Positions 33,784 to 42,180 of a DNA stretch of 64,000 nt are shown one piece after another. The stretch comes from CAIKZY01 sp044374195. Lineage in GTDB: Bacteria; Actinomycetota; Actinomycetes; S36-B12. The notes below the pieces were generated by a model. It was not told the DNA's origin, made no database searches, and saw only the letters and a program-made list of their open reading frames with translations. How positions within the stretch are numbered: the stretch's first letter is position 1; each line of letters begins with the position of its first letter. The stretch covers positions 36,538-100,537 of the forward strand of contig JBILOY010000008.1 of assembly GCA_044374195.1 (NCBI GenBank), written 5' to 3'. The translations under genes were made by a program, and so were the position numbers.

Positions 33784-34716
33784 TTAGTCGCCGAGGCCGG
33801 CGAAGAGCGCGGTCGACAAATAGCGCTCGCCGAAGCTCGGGATGATCACAACGATGGTCTTGCCAGCGTTCTCCGGGCGCTTGGCAACCTCGCGGGCAGC
33901 CCACAAGGCGGCGCCGGAGGAGATGCCGATCAGCAGGCCTTCCTCCGTCGCGGCACGGCGAGCAGTGGCCATCGCATCGTCAGCGACGACGCGGATGACC
34001 TCGTCGTACGCCTCGGTGTCGAGTACTGCGGGGACGAAACCTGCGCCAATGCCCTGCAGGGGGTGCGGGCCCTTGGTGCCACCGGAGAGAACCGGCGAGG
34101 CGTCCGGCTCGACAGCGACGATCTGAATGGAGGGCTTGAGTTCCTTGAGCGCCTGGCCGACACCTGTGATGGTGCCACCGGTGCCCACGCCGGCAACGAC
34201 GATGTCAACGGTGCCGTCGGTGTCGTTCCAGATCTCCTGGGCCGTGGTCTTGCGATGGATCGCCGGGTTCGCGAGATTGTTGAACTGCTGCGGCATGAAG
34301 TACTTCGGATCGCTCGCTGCGAGTTCGGTTGCTCGCGCGATCGCGCCGCCCATGCCCTCGGGGCCGGGGGTCAAGATCAGCTCGGCGCCGTAGCCGCGCA
34401 GCAGCATGCGACGTTCGATGCTCATGGTCTCGGGCATCGTGAGGACGATCTTGATGCCGCGGGCGGCACAGACCATTGCGAGGGCAATGCCGGTGTTGCC
34501 ACTGGTGGGCTCCACGACGATGGTGTCGGGTCCGATCAGGCCGGCCTCTTGCGCGGCATCGATCATTGCGACGCCGATACGGTCCTTGACGCTGTTACCT
34601 GGATTGAAGAACTCCAGCTTGGCCAGGACCTCGGCCTCAGCACCGTCGGTGACCTTCCGGATGCGGACGAGGGGAGTGTTGCCGACCAGTTCGGTGATGT
34701 CATTGGCGATACGCAT
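33784..34716 (-). CDS. cysK: Cysteine synthase A (O-acetylserine sulfhydrylase)
   Basis: A 310-residue PLP enzyme: NPGNSVKDRIGVAMID with the cofactor lysine, PTSGNTGIALAM (substrate carboxylate loop), GVGTGGTITGVG (phosphate-binding loop) and EPDASPVLSGG. It makes cysteine from O-acetylserine and sulfide. Gene order cysK-cysE supplies the acetylserine locally. Because the window also carries cysO, the organism may have both the acetylserine route and the CysO-dependent route. No regulatory element is obvious upstream; tRNA-His and its terminator lie on the same strand just before it. Confidence 0.95.
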   Translation of the reverse strand: MRIANDITELVGNTPLVRIRKVTDGAEAEVLAKLEFFNPGNSVKDRIGVAMIDAAQEAGLIGPDTIVVEPTSGNTGIALAMVCAARGIKIVLTMPETMSIERRMLLRGYGAELILTPGPEGMGGAIARATELAASDPKYFMPQQFNNLANPAIHRKTTAQEIWNDTDGTVDIVVAGVGTGGTITGVGQALKELKPSIQIVAVEPDASPVLSGGTKGPHPLQGIGAGFVPAVLDTEAYDEVIRVVADDAMATARRAATEEGLLIGISSGAALWAAREVAKRPENAGKTIVVIIPSFGERYLSTALFAGLGD

Positions 34717-34789
34717 GAGACGACTCTATAGGCGATTTCGTGTGCGTCCAGGGAGGCGGATGTCACCTGCAAGGGGTTTGCAGCAAAGA

Positions 34790-34821
34790 CTCGGCCCCCA
34801 TGCGTGAGCACGGGGGCCGAG
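34790..34821 (-). terminator. Rho-independent terminator of tRNA-His
   Basis: A perfect 10-bp stem CTCGGCCCCC/GGGGGCCGAG with a 12-base loop. On the minus strand it follows tRNA-His by 7 bases and leads into TCTTTGCTG, a short T-containing tail. Confidence 0.75.
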
Positions 34822-34828
34822 GAGCTGG

Positions 34829-34901
34829 GGTGACCGACGGGATTCGAACCCGCGACATTCGCGACCACAACGCGACGCTCTACCGCTGAACTACGATCAC
34901 C
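34829..34901 (-). tRNA. tRNA-His (anticodon GUG)
   Basis: The minus strand has acceptor GTGATCG/CGGTCAC with discriminator C and an encoded extra G at -1 (34901), the mark of tRNA-His. The anticodon loop TTGTGGT gives GTG, and the T-arm is GCGGGTTCGAATCCCGT. Confidence 0.95.
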
Positions 34902-34950
34902 ATGAAGCCCCCGAAGACTACAGGAGGGCGAGGTGTGGGATTTTCGGGCC

Positions 34951-35550
34951 TCAGGAACCGTGCTCGGCGCCAATGGCCCGAGCGGAGTCCGAATCCGGGC
35001 CCGGCTGGGGTACGAAGACCGCATCGCGATAAAAGCGCAGCTCGCTGATGGAATCGCGAATATCGCCGAGCGCGCGGTGATTGCCCGTCTTCTCGGGGGA
35101 GGCGAAGTAAACCCGGGGGTACCAGCGGCGGGTGAGTTCCTTAACGCTCGAGACGTCGACGAGGCGGTAATGCAGGTGCGCATCGAGTTCGGGCATGTAG
35201 TTGGCCAGGAAGCCACGATCGACATAGACACTCGAGCCCGCCAGCGGCGCCTTACGAGGCTCGGGCACGTGCGTCTTCACGTAGGAGAGAACCTGCTGCT
35301 CGGCATCAGCGAGGCCGATGCCCAGCGGGATCTCCTCGATCAGGCCGGAGACAGTGTGCATGTTGACGACGAAGTCATCCATGCGCGCGAAGGATTCCTC
35401 GCCGGGCTTCACGACAAGCGTGATGCCCTCATCGAGCTCATTGAGCTCGGCATCGGTGACGATGCAGGCGATCTCGACTATCTCGTCGAACTTCGGATCG
35501 AGCCCGGTCATCTCGCAGTCGATCCACACGAGTCGGTCAGCACTGGCCAT
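34951..35550 (-). CDS. orn: Oligoribonuclease
   Basis: A 199-residue DEDDh 3'-5' exonuclease. WIDCEMTGLD holds the first Asp and Glu, SVYVDRGFLANYMPEL the second Asp, and GNHRALGDIRDSI the histidine and final Asp. Orn degrades RNA dinucleotides and the c-di-GMP product pGpG. The conserved actinobacterial association of orn with a nearby tRNA-His is seen here too (49 bases). The start at 35550 is an ATG; the length is slightly above E. coli Orn because of a C-terminal tail. Confidence 0.94.
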   Translation of the reverse strand: MASADRLVWIDCEMTGLDPKFDEIVEIACIVTDAELNELDEGITLVVKPGEESFARMDDFVVNMHTVSGLIEEIPLGIGLADAEQQVLSYVKTHVPEPRKAPLAGSSVYVDRGFLANYMPELDAHLHYRLVDVSSVKELTRRWYPRVYFASPEKTGNHRALGDIRDSISELRFYRDAVFVPQPGPDSDSARAIGAEHGS

Positions 35551-35672
35551 GCGGGAAGCCTACGGGCAGGTGCGCGCGAGTAGTGAGGTGGTGCAGCCGG
35601 CCAGGCTGGCGAACTAGGGCTCAGGTCGCATGCCGAGGCTGCGCCGACCGGATCTGCCGATAACCTCGTTCC

Positions 35673-36386
35673 ATGGCTGACTTTGTTTACCCCCCTGTTG
35701 TCTTCGCAGCGAAGTCCGTCTTCAAGGGCCTGGGTATCAAGTTCGTCATCGAAGGCGCCGACAACCTGCCCCGTGAGGGTGGTGTCGTGCTCGCCATCAA
35801 CCACACGAGTTACCTCGATTTCGCCCTCGGCGGCATTCCGGCAGAGGCAATCGGGCGCCACGTGCGCTTCATGGCCAAGGACGGCATCTTCAAGCACAGG
35901 ATCGCAGGGCCCCTGATGCGCGGCATGAAGCACATCCCGGTTGATCGCGAGGCCGGCTCTCAGTCCTTCCGTGACGCAGTGGGTGCGCTCAAGGCAGGCG
36001 AGATTGTCGGAGTCTTCCCCGAGGCGACGATGAGCAAGTCATTCGAGATCAAGGAATTCAAGAACGGCGCGGTGCGCATGGCGATCAGTGCTAAGGCGCC
36101 CATCGTGCCGATGATCATCTTCGGCGGGCAGCGCATCCTCTACTACGGCCACAAGGATCTCACTCGAGGGCGCACGGTGTGCCTGACTCTCGGCGAGCCG
36201 ATGTACCCCGAGCGCGGGCAGGATCCCGATGAGCTCACCGTTGAGCTTCGTTCGCGCATGCAGGTTCTTCTGGATCAATCCTTGGATCGTTACCCGGCTC
36301 CGCTGCCGGGTGAAGACGCCTGGTGGCTGCCGAAGCGTCGTGGTGGAACAGCGCCGGAGTATGTGCCCGAGACTCCTGAGGCGTAG
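35673..36386 (+). CDS. plsC: 1-acyl-sn-glycerol-3-phosphate acyltransferase
   Basis: A 237-residue PlsC-family acyltransferase. It has the catalytic HX4D motif in INHTSYLDF, block II in KDGIFKHRIAGP, block III in VFPEATMSKSFEI and block IV in APIVPMIIFGG. It acylates lysophosphatidate to phosphatidate at the membrane. A hydrophobic N-terminus without a clear cleavage site suggests membrane association. It converges on tesB, whose stop codon begins at the next base, so no terminator is evident between them. Confidence 0.9.
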   Translation: MADFVYPPVVFAAKSVFKGLGIKFVIEGADNLPREGGVVLAINHTSYLDFALGGIPAEAIGRHVRFMAKDGIFKHRIAGPLMRGMKHIPVDREAGSQSFRDAVGALKAGEIVGVFPEATMSKSFEIKEFKNGAVRMAISAKAPIVPMIIFGGQRILYYGHKDLTRGRTVCLTLGEPMYPERGQDPDELTVELRSRMQVLLDQSLDRYPAPLPGEDAWWLPKRRGGTAPEYVPETPEA

Positions 36387-37253
36387 TTAGCGCGGCAGTC
36401 GCGTGCGCAGCAAGGACTCCTGCACCACTGACGCGACCAGGATTCCGTTGAGGTCATAGAACAATCCGCGGGCCAGACCATGCCCACCGCGTGCGACCGG
36501 GGTGTCCTGAGCGAACAGCATCCATTCATTCGTATTAATGGGTGCGTGGAACCACACGGCATGATCGATTGACGCAAGCATGAGATCCTGCGCGGCTTCC
36601 TTGCCCCCGTGCGGCGCAAGTGCCGTGCTCACCATCGTGAGGTCTGACAGGTAGGTGAGAGCCGAGGCCTGGATCAGGTACTCGTGGGGAAGCTCCTCGG
36701 GGATTCGCACCCACGACATGCCCTCGTATCGTCCGTCGCGCAACGGCATCGCCGTATCCGGGTTGATGATCCGCAACTCGAAGCCCTGACTCTCGAAGCC
36801 ATGCCAGCCGGTCTCCTCCTCATTCAGATCGACGTGGCGCGGGAGCAAGATCGCGGCAACGTCATCAGGCAGGGGAGCGGCGGGCTCGGCGAACTGGTGC
36901 ATCGGCCCCTGCTCGACGAGTGCGAAAGAGGCAGTCATCATGAAGATGGTCTCGCCGTGCTGAACTGCCCGCACGATGCGGGTCGAGAAGGAACGACCAT
37001 CGCGGGGGTGTTCGACCAGGTAGGTGATCTGGTCGGAGGAGCGACCGGGGCGTAAGAAGTAGCCGTGCAGCGAATGGATCTGGCGGTCCGTGCCCTCGAC
37101 CGTGGCTCCTGCCGCCATCAGTGACTGAGCCGCGATCTGGCCGCCGTAGGCCCGCAGCGGTGCTCCGGCATGGCAGAGGCCAGTGAAGATGTCACGGTCG
37201 ACCTGGGTCAGGTCGAGGCGGTTGAGGAAGGAGGCGCTCGGCTGGGGGCTCAC
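36387..37253 (-). CDS. tesB: Acyl-CoA thioesterase II
   Basis: A double-hotdog thioesterase of about 288 residues from a GTG at 37253, close to the 286 of E. coli TesB; an in-frame start at 37295 would add 14 residues. The N-terminal hotdog has GGQIAAQSLMAAG and HSLHGYFLRPG, the C-terminal one has LASIDHAVWFH, and DLNGILVASVVQESL ends the domain with the conserved Gln. It hydrolyses acyl-CoAs to free acids and CoA. Confidence 0.9.
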   Translation of the reverse strand: MSPQPSASFLNRLDLTQVDRDIFTGLCHAGAPLRAYGGQIAAQSLMAAGATVEGTDRQIHSLHGYFLRPGRSSDQITYLVEHPRDGRSFSTRIVRAVQHGETIFMMTASFALVEQGPMHQFAEPAAPLPDDVAAILLPRHVDLNEEETGWHGFESQGFELRIINPDTAMPLRDGRYEGMSWVRIPEELPHEYLIQASALTYLSDLTMVSTALAPHGGKEAAQDLMLASIDHAVWFHAPINTNEWMLFAQDTPVARGGHGLARGLFYDLNGILVASVVQESLLRTRLPR

Positions 37254-37396
37254 GAGTCCATTCTCTCTATCGAGCCGGGCCCTTGTGGCGGACACCCCAA
37301 GGCCGCGGGACCCAATCTTCGAGGATTTCCCCTGCAGGACCGGGGTGAGTGTGTGACGATTCGCGCATTCACAGTTGAAACGCTCAAGGAGTGCAG

Positions 37397-38353
37397 ATGT
37401 CGATGATTGACCGGGTTGACCCGGAGTCCCGTATCCCGCTGGATGCCCTGAACGCGGCGTTGCCCGGCGGCTTCAATGCCATTGCCGATCTCGCCACTCG
37501 CCGAGCCACGCTCGACGGCATGCTCGCGATGATGACGGCTGACATCCCGCCGAACCCGAACATTTCCATCGAGGATTCGAGCATTCCGGGCCCGGCTGGT
37601 GCTCCTGACATCGCGATCCGCGTCTACCGTCCAAATACTCCCGCAGCGAGTAAGCCAGGCATCCTCTTCATCCACGGCGGCGGCATGATCCTGGGCAACC
37701 TGGAGACCGACAGCCTTGCTGCTGCCGCACTGTGCGAGTTCACCGGCGCTGTCGTGGTCTCGGTTGACTACCGACTCGCGCCTGAGAGCCCGGCACCTGC
37801 GGCAATCGAGGACTGCTACGCAGCCCTGCGCTGGATGCACGCTGCATCCAGTGAGCTCGGCTTCGACCCGACTCGACTCGCGGTTTACGGCGGAAGCGCC
37901 GGCGGTGGTCTGGCGATCGCCACTGCACTCGTCGCTCGCGATCGTGGAACGCCGATCATTTCCTTCGTCATGGCTCCGTACCCGATGATCGACGATCGCA
38001 ATGAGACCGAGTCGAGCAAGGCCGTTGTCGACCTGGGTATCTGGGATCGTGCGGGAAATATCGAGGCCTGGAGCTGGTACCTCGGCGGTAAGCCGGCTGA
38101 CCAGTACTCGGCACCGGCGCGTGCCACTGATCTCAGCAACCTGCCGCCGATGTTCATCGACGTGGGCGACTGTGACATGTTCATGGACGAGGACATCGCG
38201 TTCGTCGAAAAGCTCAGGGCGGACGGTGGCACTGTCGAGTTCACCGTCTACCCCGGCGCGTACCACGCCTCCGAGGTGTTCGCTCCGGCTGCAGCACTGA
38301 GCGCGAAGATCTCCGGTCGACGCATCGAAGCACTGAAGGCAGCGCTCGGCTAG
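37397..38353 (+). CDS. Alpha/beta hydrolase, HSL/GDXG esterase family
   Basis: A 318-residue esterase of the hormone-sensitive-lipase group. It has the oxyanion motif ILFIHGGGMILGN, the nucleophile in YGGSAGGGLAIA (a variant of GDSAG), an acid region DVGDCDMFMDED and the catalytic His in GAYHASE. I chose the ATG at 37397, which follows AAGGAG at 5 bases. It is a single cytoplasmic gene, divergent from tesB (143 bases) and convergent with a TauE-type gene. The natural ester is unknown. Confidence 0.88.
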   Translation: MSMIDRVDPESRIPLDALNAALPGGFNAIADLATRRATLDGMLAMMTADIPPNPNISIEDSSIPGPAGAPDIAIRVYRPNTPAASKPGILFIHGGGMILGNLETDSLAAAALCEFTGAVVVSVDYRLAPESPAPAAIEDCYAALRWMHAASSELGFDPTRLAVYGGSAGGGLAIATALVARDRGTPIISFVMAPYPMIDDRNETESSKAVVDLGIWDRAGNIEAWSWYLGGKPADQYSAPARATDLSNLPPMFIDVGDCDMFMDEDIAFVEKLRADGGTVEFTVYPGAYHASEVFAPAAALSAKISGRRIEALKAALG

Positions 38354-38367
38354 TCAGTGCTGTGTTC

Positions 38368-39159
38368 CTAGTGCGATAGCTGCCAGGCGAGGGTGATCGA
38401 TACTCCGAGTAGTACGAGCTGCAGGATCCGCGTTGCGGCAGCAGGGCTGATTCGACGAAGCAGCAGGGCACCGATCGGAGCTCCGATTACTCCACCGATG
38501 CCGAGCATGATTCCGGTCTGCCAGTGGATGCCGCCGTCGACCACCGTGTGACCTATCACCGCGGCGGCGCTTGAGAGCATGATCACGGCAAGGGATGCGC
38601 GTGCGGCGATCTTGATGGGCGTGGACAGCCAGAGAATCTGCAAAGGCACCACGATGAGCCCGCCGCCGATGCCGAAGAGCCCGGCGAGCAGGCCTCCTGA
38701 ACCGCCGGTCGCGGTGTACTGAAGCGGTGTGGGCGTGCGGACGTTGTCGGCGTCTTCGTCCACGGCAGGCTTGCGCATGGTGAGCACGATGTTGGTCAGG
38801 TTCAGCACGATGAAGCCGATGATCAGCAGCTCGCCGGGCACTCGAAAGGCGATCCATGCCCCCAATGGAGCCAGCACGATGGCCGGAATCCCGAGCCAGA
38901 GCACCCGGCGCCAGGGCACTGTTCGCTGCCGCGCATTGGTCCCGGTGCCGGCGGCGCTGGTGATGAGGATGCCCAGATTGCTGGTGGCCAGGGCCTCGAT
39001 CACGGGCAGGCCGGCGAACATGAGCATGGGTACGAAGAACATGCCGCCGCCACCGCCGGTCAGGCCGGCGAGCACCCCCGCTGCAATGGCGATGACGAAT
39101 TCGAGGATCAGCACGGATCGACCTGCTGACCGGAGTTCATGGCGCAACGCTAATGCCAT
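38368..39159 (-). CDS. TauE/SafE family anion exporter
   Basis: A membrane protein of about 263 residues with roughly eight hydrophobic segments. It contains the N-terminal family signature AGVLAGLTGGGGGMFFVPML and the repeat equivalent SGGLLAGLFGIGGGLIVVPL in the second half. TauE/SafE proteins (formerly DUF81) export sulfite, sulfoacetate or similar anions; the substrate here is unknown. I used the ATG at 39159, but a GTG near 39118 just before the first helix is possible. The gene faces the esterase convergently. Confidence 0.85.
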   Translation of the reverse strand: MALALRHELRSAGRSVLILEFVIAIAAGVLAGLTGGGGGMFFVPMLMFAGLPVIEALATSNLGILITSAAGTGTNARQRTVPWRRVLWLGIPAIVLAPLGAWIAFRVPGELLIIGFIVLNLTNIVLTMRKPAVDEDADNVRTPTPLQYTATGGSGGLLAGLFGIGGGLIVVPLQILWLSTPIKIAARASLAVIMLSSAAAVIGHTVVDGGIHWQTGIMLGIGGVIGAPIGALLLRRISPAAATRILQLVLLGVSITLAWQLSH

Positions 39160-39235
39160 CGTGCGACCCAACTACGCTCGTCCCACGCAGGGTGGCATGC
39201 TCACGACCAGATGCTCATAACCAGGGGAGTCGCTC

Positions 39236-39961
39236 ATGAATCGCCGTCTCATTGGGGCTCTCGTAGCCGTCGCGGCCGTCGCCGGCGCGCTGGCTCCGAC
39301 CGCGTATGCGGCAGCCGACGACATGTGGGTGCAGCAGATCGGCACGTACGACTACCTCGTCTCACCGGACTACGACGGTCTCGCGCCGATCAATTCTGTC
39401 TCCACAGGGACGACGCTCGGTCTTGGCACCTTCAATCGCCTGGACGGCGAGCTGGTGATGGTGGGCGGTCAGATGTATCGAATCGGGACCGACGGCGCGC
39501 CTGTGCTCATTGACGGAAGCCAGACCACTCCGTTCTTCGAGTCGGTGAAGTTTGTTCCTACTGCGTCAGGACCGGTAGCTCCGGGTACCACCTGCGCGAA
39601 TCTGCTCGCGGGCGTCAATGCGCTCGTGAAGTCAGACGAGGGAATCGTTGCTGTGCGCGTCAGGGGGACGTTCGCCGATCTCACCTTCCGTAGCGTTCCC
39701 GCGCAGACTGCCCCGTACCCGAGCCTCACCCAAGTGGTGGCGACACAAACTCTCTTCCCACTAGGACAGCGTCGGGCAGTGCTCGTCGGCTTTCGCACCG
39801 GCAAGGATCTCACCGGTACCGGCGCACTCGGGCTGCACTTGCATGGGCTCACCGCAGATCGCAAGGCCGGTGGGCATGTGATCTCCTGCATCGCAGGTAA
39901 CGACGTTCAGTTATCCGTGCAGCGCACCGCGGGCGTGCAGGTCAGCGGTGCGTTCCGGTAA
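39236..39961 (+). CDS. Exported alpha-acetolactate decarboxylase homologue
   Basis: A 241-residue protein. A signal peptide (residues 1-25, TAYAA) is followed by the acetolactate decarboxylase fold: GLGTFNRLDGELVMVGGQMYR, TTPFFESVKF, and the zinc site HLHGLTADRKAGGHV with His201, His203 and His214. Classical enzymes convert acetolactate to acetoin. The signal peptide points to an extracytoplasmic location. The gene ends 5 bases before the tRNA 3' fragment, so it is the last core-genome gene before the island. Confidence 0.82.
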   Translation: MNRRLIGALVAVAAVAGALAPTAYAAADDMWVQQIGTYDYLVSPDYDGLAPINSVSTGTTLGLGTFNRLDGELVMVGGQMYRIGTDGAPVLIDGSQTTPFFESVKFVPTASGPVAPGTTCANLLAGVNALVKSDEGIVAVRVRGTFADLTFRSVPAQTAPYPSLTQVVATQTLFPLGQRRAVLVGFRTGKDLTGTGALGLHLHGLTADRKAGGHVISCIAGNDVQLSVQRTAGVQVSGAFR

Positions 39962-39965
39962 TTCG

Positions 39966-39997
39966 TGGTGCGCCCGGAGGGACTCGAACCCCCAACC
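39966..39997 (-). other. tRNA 3'-end fragment (probably tRNA-Arg), putative island attachment site
   Basis: The minus strand reads as the T-arm and acceptor 3' strand of a tRNA: GGTT, T-stem GGGGG, loop TTCGAGT, CCCTC, acceptor CGGGCGC, discriminator A and an encoded CCA. A partner GCGCCCG for the acceptor, the D-arm and an anticodon arm are absent upstream. The sequence fits actinobacterial tRNA-Arg (GCGCCCG start). Such 3' fragments are left when an element integrates into a tRNA gene, so this is read as one att site with the element to the right. The intact copy would lie outside the window. Confidence 0.7.
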
Positions 39998-40411
39998 GAA
40001 AGTATTCCCTCCGGTGTATATCGGCGTCCGCAGGTGTGACGCTTCTTCATGGAACGACATCTATCGACGCCCGCATACAAGTGAAGATTCCTACATGAAC
40101 TGCCACGCGCGCGGCTACGTCCCGAGCACTAGCTAGATGGCCTCGCCGGCCTCCCACTGAAGACGCGCGGAGACGTGGCTGTAGGTGTGGAATGCGGCGC
40201 CGACCGGATCCAATCATCCGTAGATGATCGACAGCGGCGCTGGCCCGACAGTTGGGATCGACTATGCCGCGAGGGGCGTTATCAGCGCGGCCGCGAGAGT
40301 TACCGGTTCCGTCCACTGTGTTGCCGGGCATTAACTTGGCGAGTGATGTGTCGCGCATAGCCTCGCATCAGATGAAGGCGCCGAGCGTGTAGGCGCCCAG
40401 CACGACCAGTG
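39998..40411. other. Gene-free junction region of the island
   Basis: About 414 bases hold no convincing gene on either strand. Short open frames here have no family motif. A small perfect hairpin ATCATC-CGTA-GATGAT is at 40213-40228. On the minus strand 40363-40411 reads as a hydrophobic end (TLVVLGAYTLGAFI then stop) that could be the 3' remnant of a membrane-protein gene. No integrase or transposase is seen. Confidence 0.5.
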
Positions 40412-41362
40412 TCAAAGAGGAGCTAGAGCGCTAGCGCCATCGGCAAGATCGATGTCGAATGGAAGAAGATAGGTAACCGGAACGGTAACTCCGTGGTCGC
40501 GGTAGCGCTCAATCAGAAGGCGACAACGGTCTGGGCTGCCATGGACGATGAGGTCGTCAATGACCTCATCGGGGATAGCGGCAAGGGCGCCCTTCCGGTC
40601 GCCTGATCCCCAGGCGTCCCACATCTGCTGGAGGGCCGGGCCTCGGCCGAGCCACTCCTGGAATGCCCGGTAAGCCGGGACGTTGAGATAGGTAGCGACA
40701 AGACGCCGTCCGTGAGCTCGAACAGTGTCGGTGTCTTCGCTTGGGCAAACCATGATTCGTGCCACCAGCTCGGCCTCGTCACCGAGTGTTCCGCGCACTC
40801 GTGTCACGTCCTCGGCGGAGAGCCAGTTGGTGATGGCGCCGTCGACGGTTGCGGCGAGTGCGAGCATCTGGGGTCTCAGGGCGCCGACCAGGAACTTCGG
40901 CTGCTGGGGTGGCACGTTTCGAAGACGGAAGCCGGAGACCGCGAAGGTGGAGTACCCCTTGTTGATGCGTTCACCCGTTAGGGCGAGTTGGATGAAATCG
41001 ATCGTCTCTCGGACTTGCGTGAGCGGCTTAGTGAATTCGCGGTTGTTCCAGGCTTGCACGATCGTGGGGGAGGACGCTCCCAGCCCGATGGACAGTCGCC
41101 CGGGAGCGATACTCGCCATGGACGCTATTGACATGGCTAGCAGTGCGGGCCCGCGGGTCTGAACTGGAAGGATCGCCACACCAAGGTGTGCTCCGGGAAC
41201 GTGGCCGGCGATCGCTGCTAGAGGAGTCAGCCCGTCTGCGAAGTCCGACTCGGATGTCCAGAAGTCGGTGTAGCCACTCTCATGCATCTTCCGTGCAAAC
41301 TGCGGCAGGTGCTCCAACGGCCTGTCCTCGAGCGGGATGGTCAAGCCCCAACGGCCTGTCAC
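40412..41362 (-). CDS. LLM-class (luciferase-like, probably F420-dependent) oxidoreductase
   Basis: A 316-residue TIM-barrel oxidoreductase of the luciferase-like monooxygenase superfamily: WGLTIPLEDRPLEHLPQFARKM, SGYTDFWTSES, LGVAILPVQTRGPALLAM, ASIAPGRLSIGLGASSP and PKFLVGALRPQML. In actinobacteria most such proteins use F420H2, some use FMNH2. The GTG start overlaps the enoyl-CoA hydratase stop by 4 bases, and it is the last gene of the leftward tetR-kinase-hydratase-LLM operon. A second LLM protein lies at 55.5 kb. The substrate is unknown. Confidence 0.87.
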   Translation of the reverse strand: MTGRWGLTIPLEDRPLEHLPQFARKMHESGYTDFWTSESDFADGLTPLAAIAGHVPGAHLGVAILPVQTRGPALLAMSIASMASIAPGRLSIGLGASSPTIVQAWNNREFTKPLTQVRETIDFIQLALTGERINKGYSTFAVSGFRLRNVPPQQPKFLVGALRPQMLALAATVDGAITNWLSAEDVTRVRGTLGDEAELVARIMVCPSEDTDTVRAHGRRLVATYLNVPAYRAFQEWLGRGPALQQMWDAWGSGDRKGALAAIPDEVIDDLIVHGSPDRCRLLIERYRDHGVTVPVTYLLPFDIDLADGASALAPL

Positions 41363-42180
41363 GGATCAGCCGTTCCAGAATGCAGTTCGCGGCCGCGATC
41401 GATGACTGACGATCGCGCGGAGTCGACGTGAGTGAGCTGGAGGCTCCCCTGCCGGTACTCGCGACCAGCGTCCGTCTCAACATCGAAGGCTGCCCCGTGG
41501 ACGGCCCGTTCGATCCGCCGGTAACTGTTCAGCAGTGCTGCGACGGCAGGCTCGGGGGCATCGGCGATGTCATTCGCGAGGGTCAGCGCCGCTGGTAGCA
41601 GTTCACCGTGGCGAACGACCTCGCTTACCAGCCCCGCGTTCAAGGCGCGCGCTGCATCGATAGGCCGACCGGAGAGGCTCATCCAGATGGCCAGGTTCCT
41701 ACCCACTGCTGAAGGAAGGCGCGCTGACAGCCCCCACCCGGGCATGACAGCGACCCGGGCATGCGTGTCGGCGAAGGTGGCGTGCTCGGAGGCGATGAGG
41801 ATGTCGCAATTGAGCGCTAGTTCGAGACCGCCCGCTACCGCTGGTCCGTTGACGGCGCCGATGACGGGCACTCGGGTGACGTCCCAAGGGAGGTGTGAGT
41901 CTGCACTAGCCTCCGCCACCAGCACGGGGTCTCCAGCGGCAAACGCCTTCAGGTCGAGCCCTGCGCAGAATGCGGGGTCCGCACCGGTCAGGACGATCGC
42001 TCGCACCGCAGGATTCTGGTCGGCGGCGTGAAGTGCATCGCGGAGTCCGATGAGCAGTTCACCGTTCAGGGCGTTTCTCACGGCGGGCCTGTTCAAGCGG
42101 ACCAGGGCAATGCGGTCGATTACTTGTGTCGTAACGAAAGTGATCAGTGTCTCCCGGTCTAGTCGGCGAGCCGAGTTCAC
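41359..42180 (-). CDS. Enoyl-CoA hydratase/isomerase
   Basis: A 273-residue crotonase-fold protein. ALVRLNRPAVRNALN opens the fold; GADPAFCAGLDLKAF and NGPAVAGGLELALNCDILIAS form the CoA oxyanion hole and active site. The crotonase Glu that follows in standard hydratases (MPGWG context here) is not obvious, so hydratase versus isomerase is undecided. It starts with GTG overlapping the kinase stop by 4 bases. It likely takes part in beta-oxidation of the island's substrate. Confidence 0.88.
   Translation of the reverse strand: MNSARRLDRETLITFVTTQVIDRIALVRLNRPAVRNALNGELLIGLRDALHAADQNPAVRAIVLTGADPAFCAGLDLKAFAAGDPVLVAEASADSHLPWDVTRVPVIGAVNGPAVAGGLELALNCDILIASEHATFADTHARVAVMPGWGLSARLPSAVGRNLAIWMSLSGRPIDAARALNAGLVSEVVRHGELLPAALTLANDIADAPEPAVAALLNSYRRIERAVHGAAFDVETDAGREYRQGSLQLTHVDSARSSVIDRGRELHSGTADP

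Noticed and set aside
39948..40136. Plus-strand frame with ARRDSNPQP
   Set aside because: This string is the typical mistranslation of a tRNA T-arm and acceptor; it overlaps the tRNA fragment.
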